The translations under genes and the position numbers were made by a program. Positions 47,952-58,167 of a DNA stretch of 64,000 bases are shown here, in pieces. Each line of letters starts with the position of its first letter. The stretch's first letter is position 1. Source of the stretch: Maratus speciosus (lineage: Eukaryota > Arthropoda > Arachnida > Araneae > Salticidae); assembly GCA_963932465.1 (NCBI GenBank), contig OZ010790.1, positions 352,123,087-352,187,086 on the forward strand, read 5' to 3'. The notes below the pieces were generated by a model that saw only the letters and a program-made list of their open reading frames with translations, did no database searches and was not told where the DNA came from.

Positions 47952-48892
47952 CTCTAACTTGTTAAACGAACTTTTTCTTTATTACATGATGAAAGGCGAA
48001 GGGAGAGGTACAAGGGGAATGCGATCAGAGCTTCTTGTTAAAGTGACATCACGAGGTAAGAGACAGCGCAGGAGTGTGATGAATATACAGTTACAACTTT
48101 CTTGCTTGGCGGACTACAATATCGCCAATTTACAAATATTTTGCGCCATGCACAGGAGTGGAGAAAAACATTAGCTGATATGGATTCGCCAAATACATAC
48201 GGTAGGCTTCTACCATATTAATTGTGTAGGGGGGCAGATTGTGGGCTGCAAACATTCTTGAATCGTGATAGGCGCAGTCCAATCTGTACACTGATACAGC
48301 TGAGGTTAAAAAAAATAAAAATTGTTTCTGGATAAAGCATAGTAACAGACCGAATTCGTTAGGCTAAAAAGCATGAGAATGTATTTTTCAAGACCAGATG
48401 TTAGATCAAAGATAAACCGCTTTACCACGAAAATGCAGAATTGACATACATATGAACAAAAGGGTGTGAATGTTAAAGTGTATTGGGAAGAAAACTCTAA
48501 TGAATAGATTGCCTGTTAAGTGATTATAAATGATGAGTTATATTCATGCCCAAATAAGGAAATGCCCGAAGTTAAAATGCTTTTGTTTTTAACAGACAAC
48601 AGTAACGTTTTTCTACAAGGTTAAATCGTATGTGTGAGAGACTCACAAAGTGAAAATGGAGAGTGATTCACTGATTTTATTTTATTAAAGAGATGAGTAA
48701 CTAGAATAATTTAATTTAAATGTGTAGGGCCATTAATACAATCGCTTTAATTTTTAAATGTTGAATTTAATTTAGGGGCTGCACTGTTTGACTATAGTGC
48801 ACTAAAATAAATAAGTTTTTAAACAGAATTTTAATTGAAACTGGTGGTGGGGGGGATGGAATGCAAACATATATAACGAGATAGTCGTTATA

Positions 48893-50292
48893 TATATCAC
48901 CTGGGACACCGCTAAAAGCAAAAAAAAAACTTTTGTTGACCCGTGTGCTTGGGCGAAAATTCAAGACAAATAGTTACACATATAAATATATTTTCAAAAC
49001 CGAAAAGTTTTTTTTTTAAAACTAGTTGCTGTCATGAACACAAAAAAATCTCTTTCATCAATAGTTCAACAGTCCTAACAGATTTTATGAATTAATATTT
49101 TCTAAATTAAGTTTATGGATATCGATGTGAACTAAAATTTTCTTCAAAAATTATGTATACCATGTTTTTTTTTTTTATTGAGTCGAATCTGACAGCAAAT
49201 ATTTAAGCAGCATATAACTAAACCATTGGCTGCACATCATCAAAATATTGATCCTGATTCGGATCATTTTATGAAAAACACAAGTACTAACAATAAAAAA
49301 ATATATAATATATAAACACAAATGCAACACTAGAAGTAAAGAGTAAATAATAATAAGTGAAATGTGTAATTGTAAACTAATGAGCAATTGTAATATGATT
49401 TAAAAGGAATTGGACATGATTAAAAAAATGTAATGTTTATGCATGCAGCATGGGTTGACAAAAAAGAGGTGCCTGAAGCACGCCCATGAAAAAGGTGTCA
49501 CCCTGAATCTTGTGTAGACCACAAGTATTATGGCGTCGGCTTAGGGCTTCAGCCTTATATGAGGAGGGAGTTTTGAGACTCATACAGCGCCCGCTTATAT
49601 GAGTCCCTGCTCCTCCGAAGACGCTATCGGTCCTCTAAAGGAGCACACGTCGGTTTACAAGCAATAATTGATTTTTTGTGAATTGGAACACCAATTTCAA
49701 GGGGTTGTCTCTCAACACAATGAAGTTTTGGACCCTAAGGGCAATAATTTTGAACGGGAACAAAACATTCGAAAGGGAGAATTAAAAAAAATAGATATAA
49801 GTCACATATATATCAAATCAAAAAGGGGTAGACAATCCTGAGAGTGAAGAGAGACATAAAAAAATGAAAAGTCATAATCAGGTTAAATAATGCACAAGTC
49901 GTATAATTAGAAGGTAACTAACTGGTTGACTTAAAGAAAATGTTATCAAATTACATATGAATTTTTTTTTTTTTTAAATAACTGGAATTATTAAATGTGT
50001 TAGTTATCACTGTTAACTGAAATGTAATCGTAAAAGAATGAAATGTAAAACAAATGTTAAACTGTAAATAATAGTTAAGTGTATGCAAATAACGTAAAAG
50101 TGTACAGTAAAATGAAAAGAGTGTAAAGTGATTCAAAATATTGTTCACAAGAGATCTTCGAAGCAAACAGTCATGGGCCAGCCATAATGTTGTCAAAGTT
50201 CTGTTGTAAGCGACATACATACAACCTAGGCCTCTGTTTGTACACTTAGCTTCACAATACATGTCATAAGAAAAAATGTAAATTAAAGTATA
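48893..50292 (-). other. retrotransposon 3' non-coding region, no envelope gene
   Basis: About 1.4 kb lie between the end of integrase and the 3' LTR. No frame exceeds 103 codons (49951-50262 minus), and that one has no recognisable domain. A GC-richer patch occurs at 49440-49640. No strong polypurine tract immediately precedes the 3' LTR on the minus strand, which is unusual for a working element. Confidence 0.5.
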
Positions 50293-51440
50293 TTATTTTC
50301 TGTTTCTTAAATTATATGTATGTGGTTGATAAACATTAGGGAAGTTGTGATTGTTTAAGTGACTTGTAGCATCGAATAAATGTCCATATTGAGGTGGTGC
50401 AAGAAGTAACCTATCAATGTGTACACGAAATGCTGTATTAGCAGCAGCATACAACCTCTTGATCGAGAATGACACGGGTGAATGTTTGAAAGTTACAATG
50501 TATGGTCCAGTGTATTTAGGTTTGAATTTATCAACAGATTTTAAGTAGACAATATCTTTGAGACAAATGGTTCTTAATTTAGCTTTTCGACCGTAATGTT
50601 TATATCTTTTATCCTGTGCTGTTTTAATGTTATTCTAAGCCTTGTCATATATTTTGTGTAAATCTTCAAGTAGTTTATGTATTTCAATATGTTTATCTGG
50701 AAAAGGTTGATTGCTATTCTGATCAAAAGCGTCAAAAATTAATGAAAGTTCACGTCCAAAGTGGAGAAGATTAGGAGTGAATAATGTAGTTGAATGTTTT
50801 GAACCATTATAGAGTATATTGTGTATATATATTGCATTTTCAAATGAGTGACCTTCTTGCAAAAGTATATTAACAGAGTATTTGATTGATTTATTGATTC
50901 TCTCCGAAAGAGCATTGCTTTGTTGCCTCGAAACAGAGATGTGAAGTACCTTAATACCTAGAGTATCATTAAAAATGTTGTATATTTGAGATGTGTATTG
51001 GGGTCCTAAGTCTGATAAGACAACAGAAGGTCTCTCAAAGGTGGTTATATAAGAGAATAAACATTTAACGACTTTAGCTGCAGATGTATCATTAAGTGGA
51101 AAAAGTTCAACATGTCTTGAAAAGTGATCTGTAATAGTTAAAATATGTTTACCGTTAGATAAGGGTCCAACGAGATATGTACTAATAGTATGGCCAGGAT
51201 ATCTGGGCGTGTAGGTGGGTTGTAAGGGTGCAGGGGGGGTTTGATGATGTTTATATTGAAGACATTTGACACATGAAGCTACAAAGTTTAAGGTGTCAAC
51301 ATACATGCCTTTCCAAGAGTATCTTGATGATAGGAATTCATAGGTTTTATTAAAACCAAAGTGAGATAAATGAGAGATTGTTAAAACTTTGCTTTTAAGA
51401 GAGTTAGGAACAACAATGTGATATGAAAAAGTGTTATTAA
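50293..51440 (-). pseudogene. retrotransposon integrase (broken)
   Basis: Integrase joins the cDNA copy to host DNA. On the minus strand the zinc-binding domain (HLSHFG…CVKC, an H-x3-H/C-x2-C arrangement) lies at about 51245-51380, entered by a frameshift from the preceding frame near 51450. The catalytic core follows in 50635-51306: D in TITDHFSR, D in VLSDLGPQY, E in NALSERINKS, with 35 residues between the second D and the E, as in the DD35E triad. An in-frame TAG at about 50634-50636 cuts the protein. Past it the same frame continues through a KYTGPYIV segment (GPY/F module) and the C-terminal HIDRLLLAPP…YNLRNRK, then stops at 50293. The key residues remain but the stop and frameshift inactivate it. 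Confidence 0.9.
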
Positions 51441-52352
51441 GATTGTTTTCTTTTTTAACATTAAAACTTTCGAATCAGGGTGTATGAAGTAATTAGGATA
51501 TTTTTGAGAAGGTCCTTTATTTAGAATATCCTTATAAACAGTGAACAAGGTGGTGTCATTGTTTTTTTCAGTGCAGAAAGTTTCATTTGAAATTTCCAAT
51601 AAAGGATCTGGATTTGTTTGTTTACCCGATACAAGATAGTTTACATATTTCTTAGTGGCACTTGAACACGAATTATTACTGTCTGGTGTATCATAGTCAA
51701 CAATAGGTAATGGTTGAGGGTCATGGATAAGTTCAGGATTAGTAACAAGAGTTTGTTGATTGTTTTCAAAAGTACAGCGAGATAAATAGTCAGCAAGGAT
51801 ATTTTTCTTACCAGGGTTATGTTTAAAAGTGTATGAGTACTCTGAAAGCTCCAAGAGCCAACGAGAGATAATATCAGCTGGATTAGTAGTCTTGTTATAT
51901 TTTTCTAAGGGTTTACTGTCAGAAAGGATTACAAATTGCCTGTTATATAAGTAATATTTGAAAGCGGTAACAGATTTATAAATTGCCATGAGTCCTAATT
52001 TAAGTGCAGGGTATTTTTTTTTTCTGACGCCTTAAGAGATTTAGAAAAATATGCTACTGGTAAAAGTTGTTGATCATGCTCTTGTAATAAAACACCAGAA
52101 ATAGCAACATTTGACGCATCTGTATTTAAATAAAATGTCTTGTTCCAATCAGGTAATCTAATCATGGGAGAATTAAAGAAAATTTTCTGTATTGTGTCCA
52201 TGATTTCTTGATGTTTAACTGTCCATTTAAATTTAACTTTTGGAGTAGTTAGATTTGTCAGTGGCTGTACTAACTCAGAAAAGGATGGAATTAGAGACTT
52301 ATAAAATGTAATAACACCAATGAGTCTTTTTAGTTGACGTTTAGTTGTGGGT
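51381..52352 (-). pseudogene. retrotransposon RNase H and RT connection (broken)
   Basis: The minus strand from 52352 reads the end of reverse transcriptase (TTKRQLKRLIGVITFYKSLI) and then the RNase H domain: FYLNTDASNVAISGVLL with the first catalytic Asp, LPVAYFSKSLKASEK, and after a frameshift MAIYKSVTAFKYYL and VILSDSKPLEKY. RNase H removes RNA from the cDNA hybrid. One extra A in the A-run at about 52013-52022 shifts the frame. The glutamate usually present just before the ALAIYK-type block appears to be glycine, so a catalytic residue may be lost. A linker of about 150 residues to integrase follows (PGKKNILADYLSR and onwards), ending in another frameshift. Confidence 0.85.
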
Positions 52353-52357
52353 GTGGG
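52353..52357. repeat. target-site duplication GTGGG, left
   Basis: Identical to 52872-52876. The pair flanks the solo LTR. Removing one copy together with the insert restores an uninterrupted reading frame across the site. Confidence 0.8.
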
Positions 52358-52871
52358 TGTTGCGAAATCAAGCAACTCCTCTTACCACTTACCCCTTGAA
52401 TAAAAAACAAGAACAAAAAACGCACCTGCAGTGTGTTACGTCAGACCTACTGCGCAAGAGCGGACAGAACTTGTTTTCCTTTTTTTCTGTGAGAATTGAC
52501 TCAGATTTAGATTAGAATAGAAACTAGATATGAACGTAGAGAAAAGAAAATAACTTTTAAAAAAGAAAACTTTAATACTCGAATTGTAATATAATGTAAA
52601 TAATTTGTGTTTTGTGAGTGTTTAAGCAAGTTGTGTACGTCTTCAATAATGTGTAATGTAATACAGTTTTATTTACTTCAAAGATTCAAGACTTATTATT
52701 TGGATGTCGTCTTATTTAATACATAGAATCCCCGGCTATTTCTCCTTAAGCGAAGGAAAGAACAGGTAGGACATTTAACTTTTATTTTATGATTGTATAA
52801 GTTGAAAGCTTTTTATTAGATAATAAGATTAATAAGAAAATTAGAAACAGAGAATAAGATCAGTAGTAACA
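52358..52871. mobile_element. solo LTR of a different element, inside RT
   Basis: The 514-bp insert starts TGTTGCGAAATCAAGC and ends AGTAGTAACA, so it has the TG...CA ends and short inverted termini (TGTTGC/GTAACA) of an LTR. It is flanked by the 5-bp duplication GTGGG and has no internal coding region. It does not match the LTRs of the host element. A solo LTR arises by recombination between the two LTRs of an inserted element. Its orientation could not be settled from polyadenylation or promoter signals. Confidence 0.85.
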
Positions 52872-52876
52872 GTGGG

Positions 52877-53962
52877 AAAAGATGTTATTTTTATGATATT
52901 TGACTGAATTGGGGAAACAGACTGATTTTCTACATGAAATCCTAAATAGTCAATACTAGATTTATGAAAAGTACACTTGCTAGGAGACAGGGTCAAGTTA
53001 TATTTGGTTAAGATAGAGAGAATTTTTTTAAATTTATTACACATTCAATCAAAAGAGTTTGCACCTACAATGAAATCATCCTGATATGTATATACACCAT
53101 CTAATTGTAATTCATGAAGCAAAGAGTCCATTAAAGCTTGGAAAATAGAAGCACTGTTTTTTAATCCGAACACTGATCTCTTGTATCTAAAAGAACCAAA
53201 CATAGTAGTGAATGTCAACTGATTTTGGAATTTTGCTGGCAAATCAATTTGATGATATGCCTGATGAAAGTCAAGAGAAGAAAAATATCGATACTGAGAA
53301 AGATTTGAAATGATGGTTTGAATTTTAGGTAGAGGGTAAGATGAGCCTTGAATTACAGTATTAATCATTCTGAGATCCAATGGGAGACGGAATTTTTGTT
53401 TACCAGTTCCGTCTGGTTTCTTTTTGACTAATAGCATGGGGCAAGCCCATTCTGAACAGTGGCGTTCAATAATTTTGGCATCAAGCAGATCTTTAATTTG
53501 TTCTAAAGCACCTTTTTGCAAAGATTGAGGAAGGGGGAATGGAAGTGTTTTTATAGGGTAGTCATTAATAAATTTCAAATCAGGTACAATCTTATCAGTA
53601 TGTCCAAGTGTATTTAATGATTTTGAGAAGGCAGGGTAATAATTAAGTAATAATTTAGTCATTGTATTTGCTTCATTAGAACTTAAATGTGTAAGATTGA
53701 AATCGCTAGCTGACAAATCCTCTTTCCTCTTTTTTAATGTTTCATTAGATGCCTGGATAAAATTTAGGAAGTGTTGTTCTGAGTTATGATGCTTGTCCAA
53801 ATTATCAGAGGGGTACTCAAGAATTTCCTCAACCTCAGATAAATGTCCAATTTTTGTGTGTTTATGGAGATGAATGGTAGTGTCAGAATTATTTTTAAGT
53901 GAAATAGAAAAGAAATGATTTAATTGTACAGGCTTCTTCTTGCGTTTAGATTTCTTATCCAT
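52877..53962 (-). pseudogene. retrotransposon reverse transcriptase (broken)
   Basis: Reverse transcriptase copies the element's RNA to DNA. The minus-strand frame starting at 53962 contains an N-terminal linker (residues about 1-130). The palm/finger motifs follow: LVKKKPDGTG and LPLDLRMIN near residue 190, SSLDFHQAYHQI with a catalytic Asp near residue 230, FGSFRYKRSVFGLKNS, and YQDDFIVGA with the YxDD pair near residue 297. An in-frame TGA at 53042-53044 follows. The same frame resumes (LSPSKCTFHKSSIDYLGFHV) until the solo LTR breaks it at 52871. The catalytic residues are intact, so the inactivation is by the stop and the insertion. The frame in front of 53962 does not join protease without shifts. 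Confidence 0.9.
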
Positions 53963-54040
53963 TTGAATAATGCATCATGACCTATTAATTCGTTTTTATC
54001 TGCCAAATATTCAAATAGATAATTTATGTTATGTTTGATA

Positions 54041-54757
54041 TTATTGTTTGTGTAAACTGAGCACCATGTTTGCTCTTGGGGGTTCTAGAATGATTTTACG
54101 GGTTAAGAAAACTGTTTGATTTGTCACCACATCACATAAGGTGTTACATTGATTACTTTCACTGACTTTTGACTTAGTGTGTGCTGTTTCTAGTGGAATA
54201 GTCAAGCTGTTGTTAATGTGAATGCATTTATTGAATGTATCAATGATAATGTTAAATTTACTAATGAAATCAAAACCAAGAATGCCTTCAAAACTGGAGG
54301 ATTCAGGAATATCCACTATATAAAAGTGGTGCGAGAAGGATTTTTTTTCTAACTTAATGGATGCTCTAATACATGAAGAAAAAGAAACATCCGAATTGAC
54401 GGTTTTAATATTTATGGCTGTTGATAGTCTCTTGTATTTTAGTACAGGTTTGAGTTCATTAAATAGTTTTTGTGAAAGTAACGAAATGCTACTTCCAGAA
54501 TCAGCCAATAGTGTGATTTTATGGTTTGCAATAGTGGCCTTTACAAGAGGGAGTGATGGAGAATGCGTATTAACACTACAAATGATGTGAACATTGTTAT
54601 CGCCTTCATTTTCTGTTTGAGTAGTGATATTTCTTGCGATTTTAATGTGATCTGAAGTTTGTGACCCGGTTGAATTAACTAACCTTTCTTTAGAGATCTT
54701 TGGTACTGTAGGGTCAATAGGAAATGTTGCTGATGTTAAGTCACGTGGTTGAGACAC
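54041..54757 (-). CDS. retrotransposon aspartic protease region
   Basis: The frame (about 238 residues) contains LLADSGSSISLL near residues 83-94, where D-S-G is the catalytic motif of retroviral-type aspartic proteases. ILGFDFISKF near residues 158-167 is the second conserved block (ILG-x-D). The enzyme works as a dimer to cut Gag-Pol. The last 60 residues form a linker towards RT. It is separated from the zinc-knuckle frame upstream and the RT frame downstream by frame changes or stops, so it is one part of a broken polyprotein. Its ATG is probably not a true start. Confidence 0.85.
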   Translation of the reverse strand: MSQPRDLTSATFPIDPTVPKISKERLVNSTGSQTSDHIKIARNITTQTENEGDNNVHIICSVNTHSPSLPLVKATIANHKITLLADSGSSISLLSQKLFNELKPVLKYKRLSTAINIKTVNSDVSFSSCIRASIKLEKKSFSHHFYIVDIPESSSFEGILGFDFISKFNIIIDTFNKCIHINNSLTIPLETAHTKSKVSESNQCNTLCDVVTNQTVFLTRKIILEPPRANMVLSLHKQ

Positions 54758-54789
54758 AAAATCATCAGCATAAAAATTGTGTCTCTGTT

Positions 54790-55026
54790 CTAGTTTTCCT
54801 GAACATGGTAATTGTTGCGTCTGATAAAATTTCCCCTTCTCTGTATATTAACTCTTTTCCATTTAAAGCACTGATGGGCCTGGTGGCTATTGCGGAAACA
54901 GAGTTGGCATGTCACAACTTTTCTTTGTGGAAATTTGTGAGGGGAAAAACGTTTTGGGAAATTTCGCGTTTTGAAATTTTTCCTATAGCGCATCGCATTT
55001 GCGTTATACCTTGGGCTACCTTGCAT
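54790..55026 (-). CDS. Gag nucleocapsid region with zinc knuckle
   Basis: The frame is very rich in Arg and Lys (RYRKNFKTRNFPKRFSPHK) and contains one perfect CCHC knuckle, CQLCFRNSHQAHQC (C-x2-C-x4-H-x4-C), that binds the element's RNA. It lies in the -1 frame relative to the capsid part of Gag, which stops at 55038, and would fuse to it if a base were missing or ribosomes slipped. Confidence 0.85.
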   Translation of the reverse strand: MQGSPRYNANAMRYRKNFKTRNFPKRFSPHKFPQRKVVTCQLCFRNSHQAHQCFKWKRVNIQRRGNFIRRNNYHVQEN

Positions 55027-55037
55027 GTCATTTTTTT

Positions 55038-55715
55038 TTAGTTTCTGTTTTGGGTCCAGGCGGTGCGAGTGTTAACGCATTTATTTTTTTCCGAGAGTGC
55101 CTTTAATTGTTCTTCAACGTTATTTTGAGATTTACTGACAGAGGGTAAGGAATGTAGAATCTTTTCGTTATGCAGAATTTCGTGTAACGTCTGTGCTCTT
55201 TCAACAGCAGCACGATATTCTGTGATACCTTCTTCTTGTAACTTTATTCGTATGTTAGCTGGCACAGCCTCCATGAATTTCATAAGTTTAATTGTGTTAC
55301 GGGCCTTTTCGTCATTAATATCAGCATACACGGTTGCGGCTAACACGTTTAGTCGGTGTGCCAGATTTTTAATTGACTCCGCTGGCAGAAGAGATAAACT
55401 CGAAAGTTCAACGCCAGCCACGCACTTCCTCGGGGGTGAGAAAAATGCGGCAAATTCTTTTACAAGCGTATCTAGATCACTGATTTTTTGAATTTCCGGA
55501 TTCTGTGCATAAAATTTTTGAGCGGGACCAATTAACTTCCCTACAAGTACAGCAATGGTAGTCTGAGGGCTGTATTTGTTAATTTCAGAGACCGACCTAA
55601 TTTGGTTAAAAAAGAATTTAAGCAAATCCGGATCTCCATCAAATTGGTTAATGTTGATTTGAACTTGTTTAGCGGACATGGTCAACGGCTTACTTAACGC
55701 AAATTCTCTAATCAA
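55038..55715 (-). CDS. Gag capsid region
   Basis: The frame of 225 residues includes INQFDGDPDLLKFFFNQIRS near residues 22-41, a helix-rich centre (AVLVGKLIGPAQKFY), and NLAHRLNVLAATVY. This is the pattern of Ty3/gypsy Gag capsid domains that build the particle in the cytoplasm. The true start may be the second Met (55679, MSAKQVQ). Upstream is a 2.45-kb leader. It is uninterrupted across its length, unlike the pol part, and ends at TAA 55038-55040 just before the zinc-knuckle frame opens. Confidence 0.8.
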   Translation of the reverse strand: MIREFALSKPLTMSAKQVQININQFDGDPDLLKFFFNQIRSVSEINKYSPQTTIAVLVGKLIGPAQKFYAQNPEIQKISDLDTLVKEFAAFFSPPRKCVAGVELSSLSLLPAESIKNLAHRLNVLAATVYADINDEKARNTIKLMKFMEAVPANIRIKLQEEGITEYRAAVERAQTLHEILHNEKILHSLPSVSKSQNNVEEQLKALSEKNKCVNTRTAWTQNRN

Positions 55716-58167
55716 AAATTGTTACTGAAATTCTGCATACATATATAAATATAACACACATATAACAAATAAAAATGTAAATGAAATAAAGTAATGGAAT
55801 AAAATAGTATAATAATCACATTAAAAAAACACATAACTTAAAAAAAATAAACAAAATGTCTTCTTTAAACCTCTTATGAAAATGAAAAAAAAAATCAATC
55901 CAGGAATAGAATTGTGTTTCTCAAAGTAAAATAATACCAATGCTTATTTTAAGTAAAAGAAAGAGAAACAATTTCGCAATAGCTCCTATTTTTTTAATGG
56001 ATGGAACATGTACGTTTTTCAAAACAAACTACTAGGAGCAAGCAACTGAAATAAATACTTATTTTATCCTTTTTCAACAGAGAAAAAATTGCTATCTGTC
56101 CTTGTTTCTCTAAAAGGACAGAAATTAAAAATCTCTCAAATTAAAATATTTTCAAGCCGAAAGGCAAACTAGAAAAATCTTATTTTAACCTTCGTAGGTA
56201 ATAAAAAAATATATGGGACAAAGTATAATCCTCGTTAACTGTTTTTGAGAGAAAAAAAAAACATATTTTAATATGCATTAACCCCCTCACTGACAAGCCC
56301 GTGTTAATACGTTCACTAAGCTCCAGGTTTCACTGCAATACAAGCAATATTTAAAGTAATATAATTCTATTGATTTAATGTATTTTTGATACGTTAAACA
56401 ATGATTAACACATCCAAGAATTGCATTCATATTCGTTATTAAGTTTTTTTACAAAATGTTCAAATAATCATTTTTTTTAGCATTTAAAACGAAATGCAGA
56501 GAAAACAACATTACAATTTTGCCCATTTCCAAGACAGTCGGAGGGTTAAGAGTTATGCAGAGTTGAATGTATTTCATAATAACTAAGAATATTGGAACAT
56601 TCAATGCAATGGGAAAAAACTAATTATATTATATTTATAAATATTATAATAGACAGCACAAAATATCAAAAATAGCAATATCACTGTGTTTTCGTATACT
56701 GTACAAAAACACAATAATATTAATAAAATCAATTCTCAAGTACTTGTGAGTACTTATGGAGTAGGAAAGCATAAAAATGGAATGAAACAACTTAATTTTT
56801 TTTTTTTTTAAGTTTCCAAAATTAACTGAAAAGAAAATTAGTCGAAAGTAAAGCAAACAAATGGGGGGAATAAAAACATGCTTTCGTACTCTAAAATGTG
56901 CTATTTCAGAGAATCTAGCACTAATGAAACCTTTTTTTCTTTCTTTTTTTTACAAATGCACCTTCTTTTTTTTTTTTTTTTTTTTTTTTTTGATTGTGAA
57001 CCTTTGTTTTTAAGTGCATATTTATCTGACTCTCTACGATTTTTTTATTTGTATACAACGGAGAATTTATGGAGCACAACTTCAGGAGTCATTTGAATGA
57101 TTTTCTCTTGATTGACTCCTTTGATTTGAACCAATCAACACACGCGCACACTAGGATTTTCACAAACACAAACATTTTGCACATTCTGACTGTAGCATCA
57201 TAGAAGTTGACCCACAACACACATAGCACACTTGAGCAGATCGCAGGACAAATTGGGGGGGGGGGATTTTTAATCAATAGTAATCACGCCAAAACACGCT
57301 GAGGCATTTCTTTGACAAACAGTGGTGTCGTATGGTAAAAAAGAAACAAAACACACTATTCAGAATATTGAGGATGCTGGCTGTATAAATAGAAATGCGA
57401 GCGAGAGTCGTGATTCAATCGCTGACTCGCTCGGACGTTCCTTTCAATGAACAGACGTTTTTGCAGGTTTTTTTTTTTTTTTTTTGCTTTGAAATCAGTT
57501 TTTCACTGGACTCAGGAATTCATATCAAATTTGTAGCATTTTCACAAACAGTGAGGTTTCTCAACGCGCCGTAGGATTGTATAATTTGTAGGACTTGTGA
57601 AAACACAAGATTATAAAAAAGAAACTCTAATTGCACATCATTTTTGTTGGAAATTTGTAGACTCAGTCGTATGATTGTACAAAACACACGTGCACACCTC
57701 AGTAGACAAAAGAGCTCACAATTATTTGAAGAATCACCTTTATGTGATTGAGTTGAAAGCTGTTTCCTTAGTAGGGATGATTTATTAGCCGATTAATGCA
57801 CTGTCCGGTGTATACGCGAACGTAAAGTCGATGCAACGAAAAGGACAATGGGGAATGTTCCGAGAGACAGGATAGAACGCATGCAGATTTCTTCGGCGAC
57901 GGGAGGGTGTAACGCAGGCAGATTTCTTCGGCGAAGGGCAGTTGACCAGGGCGAGAAGTTCACTTTCAAGAATGACTCTTCCATAGGTGACGGGGGCGAG
58001 ATACTCGAAGCTCACTGCAACAGAGTGGTGCGACAGCCGGGAAGATCCATCGCTCCAAGAAGTCCATGCAGAAAAATAAGATTCGAAGCACGTACCTCTC
58101 CCTTACACCTTTTTTTTTTTTTTTTTTTTTTTTTTTTGAGAAAAAAACTGGTCAGGCGACCAAAGTT
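55716..58167 (-). other. long 5' leader of the retrotransposon
   Basis: The 2.45 kb between the 5' LTR and gag hold a miniature TTAA element (56278-56549) and T-rich runs (56966-56990, 57469-57485, about 58111-58137). A GC-rich block near the LTR (57780-58080) includes a 17-bp word GCAGATTTCTTCGGCGA twice (57883-57899 and 57918-57934). Just inside the LTR the minus strand reads AACTTTGGTCGCCTGACCAG. TGGTCGCCTGAC (58162-58151), starting five bases inside, is a candidate primer-binding site because these begin with TGG; I could not identify the tRNA. Frames in the leader are short on both strands. Confidence 0.6.
56278..56549 (-). mobile_element. TTAA-flanked MITE, copy 2 (piggyBac-like)
   Basis: It is bounded by TTAA on both sides (56278-56281 and 56546-56549) with inverted ends starting CCC (CCCCCTCACTGACAAGCC, and CCCTCCGACTGTCTTGG read inverted from the right). 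It is an inverted copy of 37599-37870. It sits in the leader of the LTR element and so was inserted after, or carried with, that element. Confidence 0.85.

Larger units (their letters stand above)
45369..48892 (-). repeat. 3' LTR, interrupted by tandem-array element 3
   Basis: It starts TGTAACGAAGCTTCC and ends TCGTTATA, short inverted ends shared with the other LTR. The first 86 bp (45369-45454) are separated from the rest (47948/47952-48892) by a 2.5-kb insertion absent from 58168-59196. Without it the LTR is about 1.03 kb. The G-rich stretch near its right end (48843-48857) varies between the copies. Confidence 0.9.

Noticed and set aside
48893..50292. Envelope gene after integrase
   Set aside because: No frame long enough exists, and no signal peptide, cleavage site or membrane segment could be recognised. 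The region reads as non-coding.
54357..54590. Plus-strand frames opposite protease and gag (also 54724-55041, 55222-55491)
   Set aside because: They are shadows of the real minus-strand protease and gag frames.
50400..54757. Ty1/copia or Pao/BEL assignment
   Set aside because: Integrase lies after RNase H and the integrase ends in a GPY/F-type module, which fits Ty3/gypsy; copia has integrase before RT.
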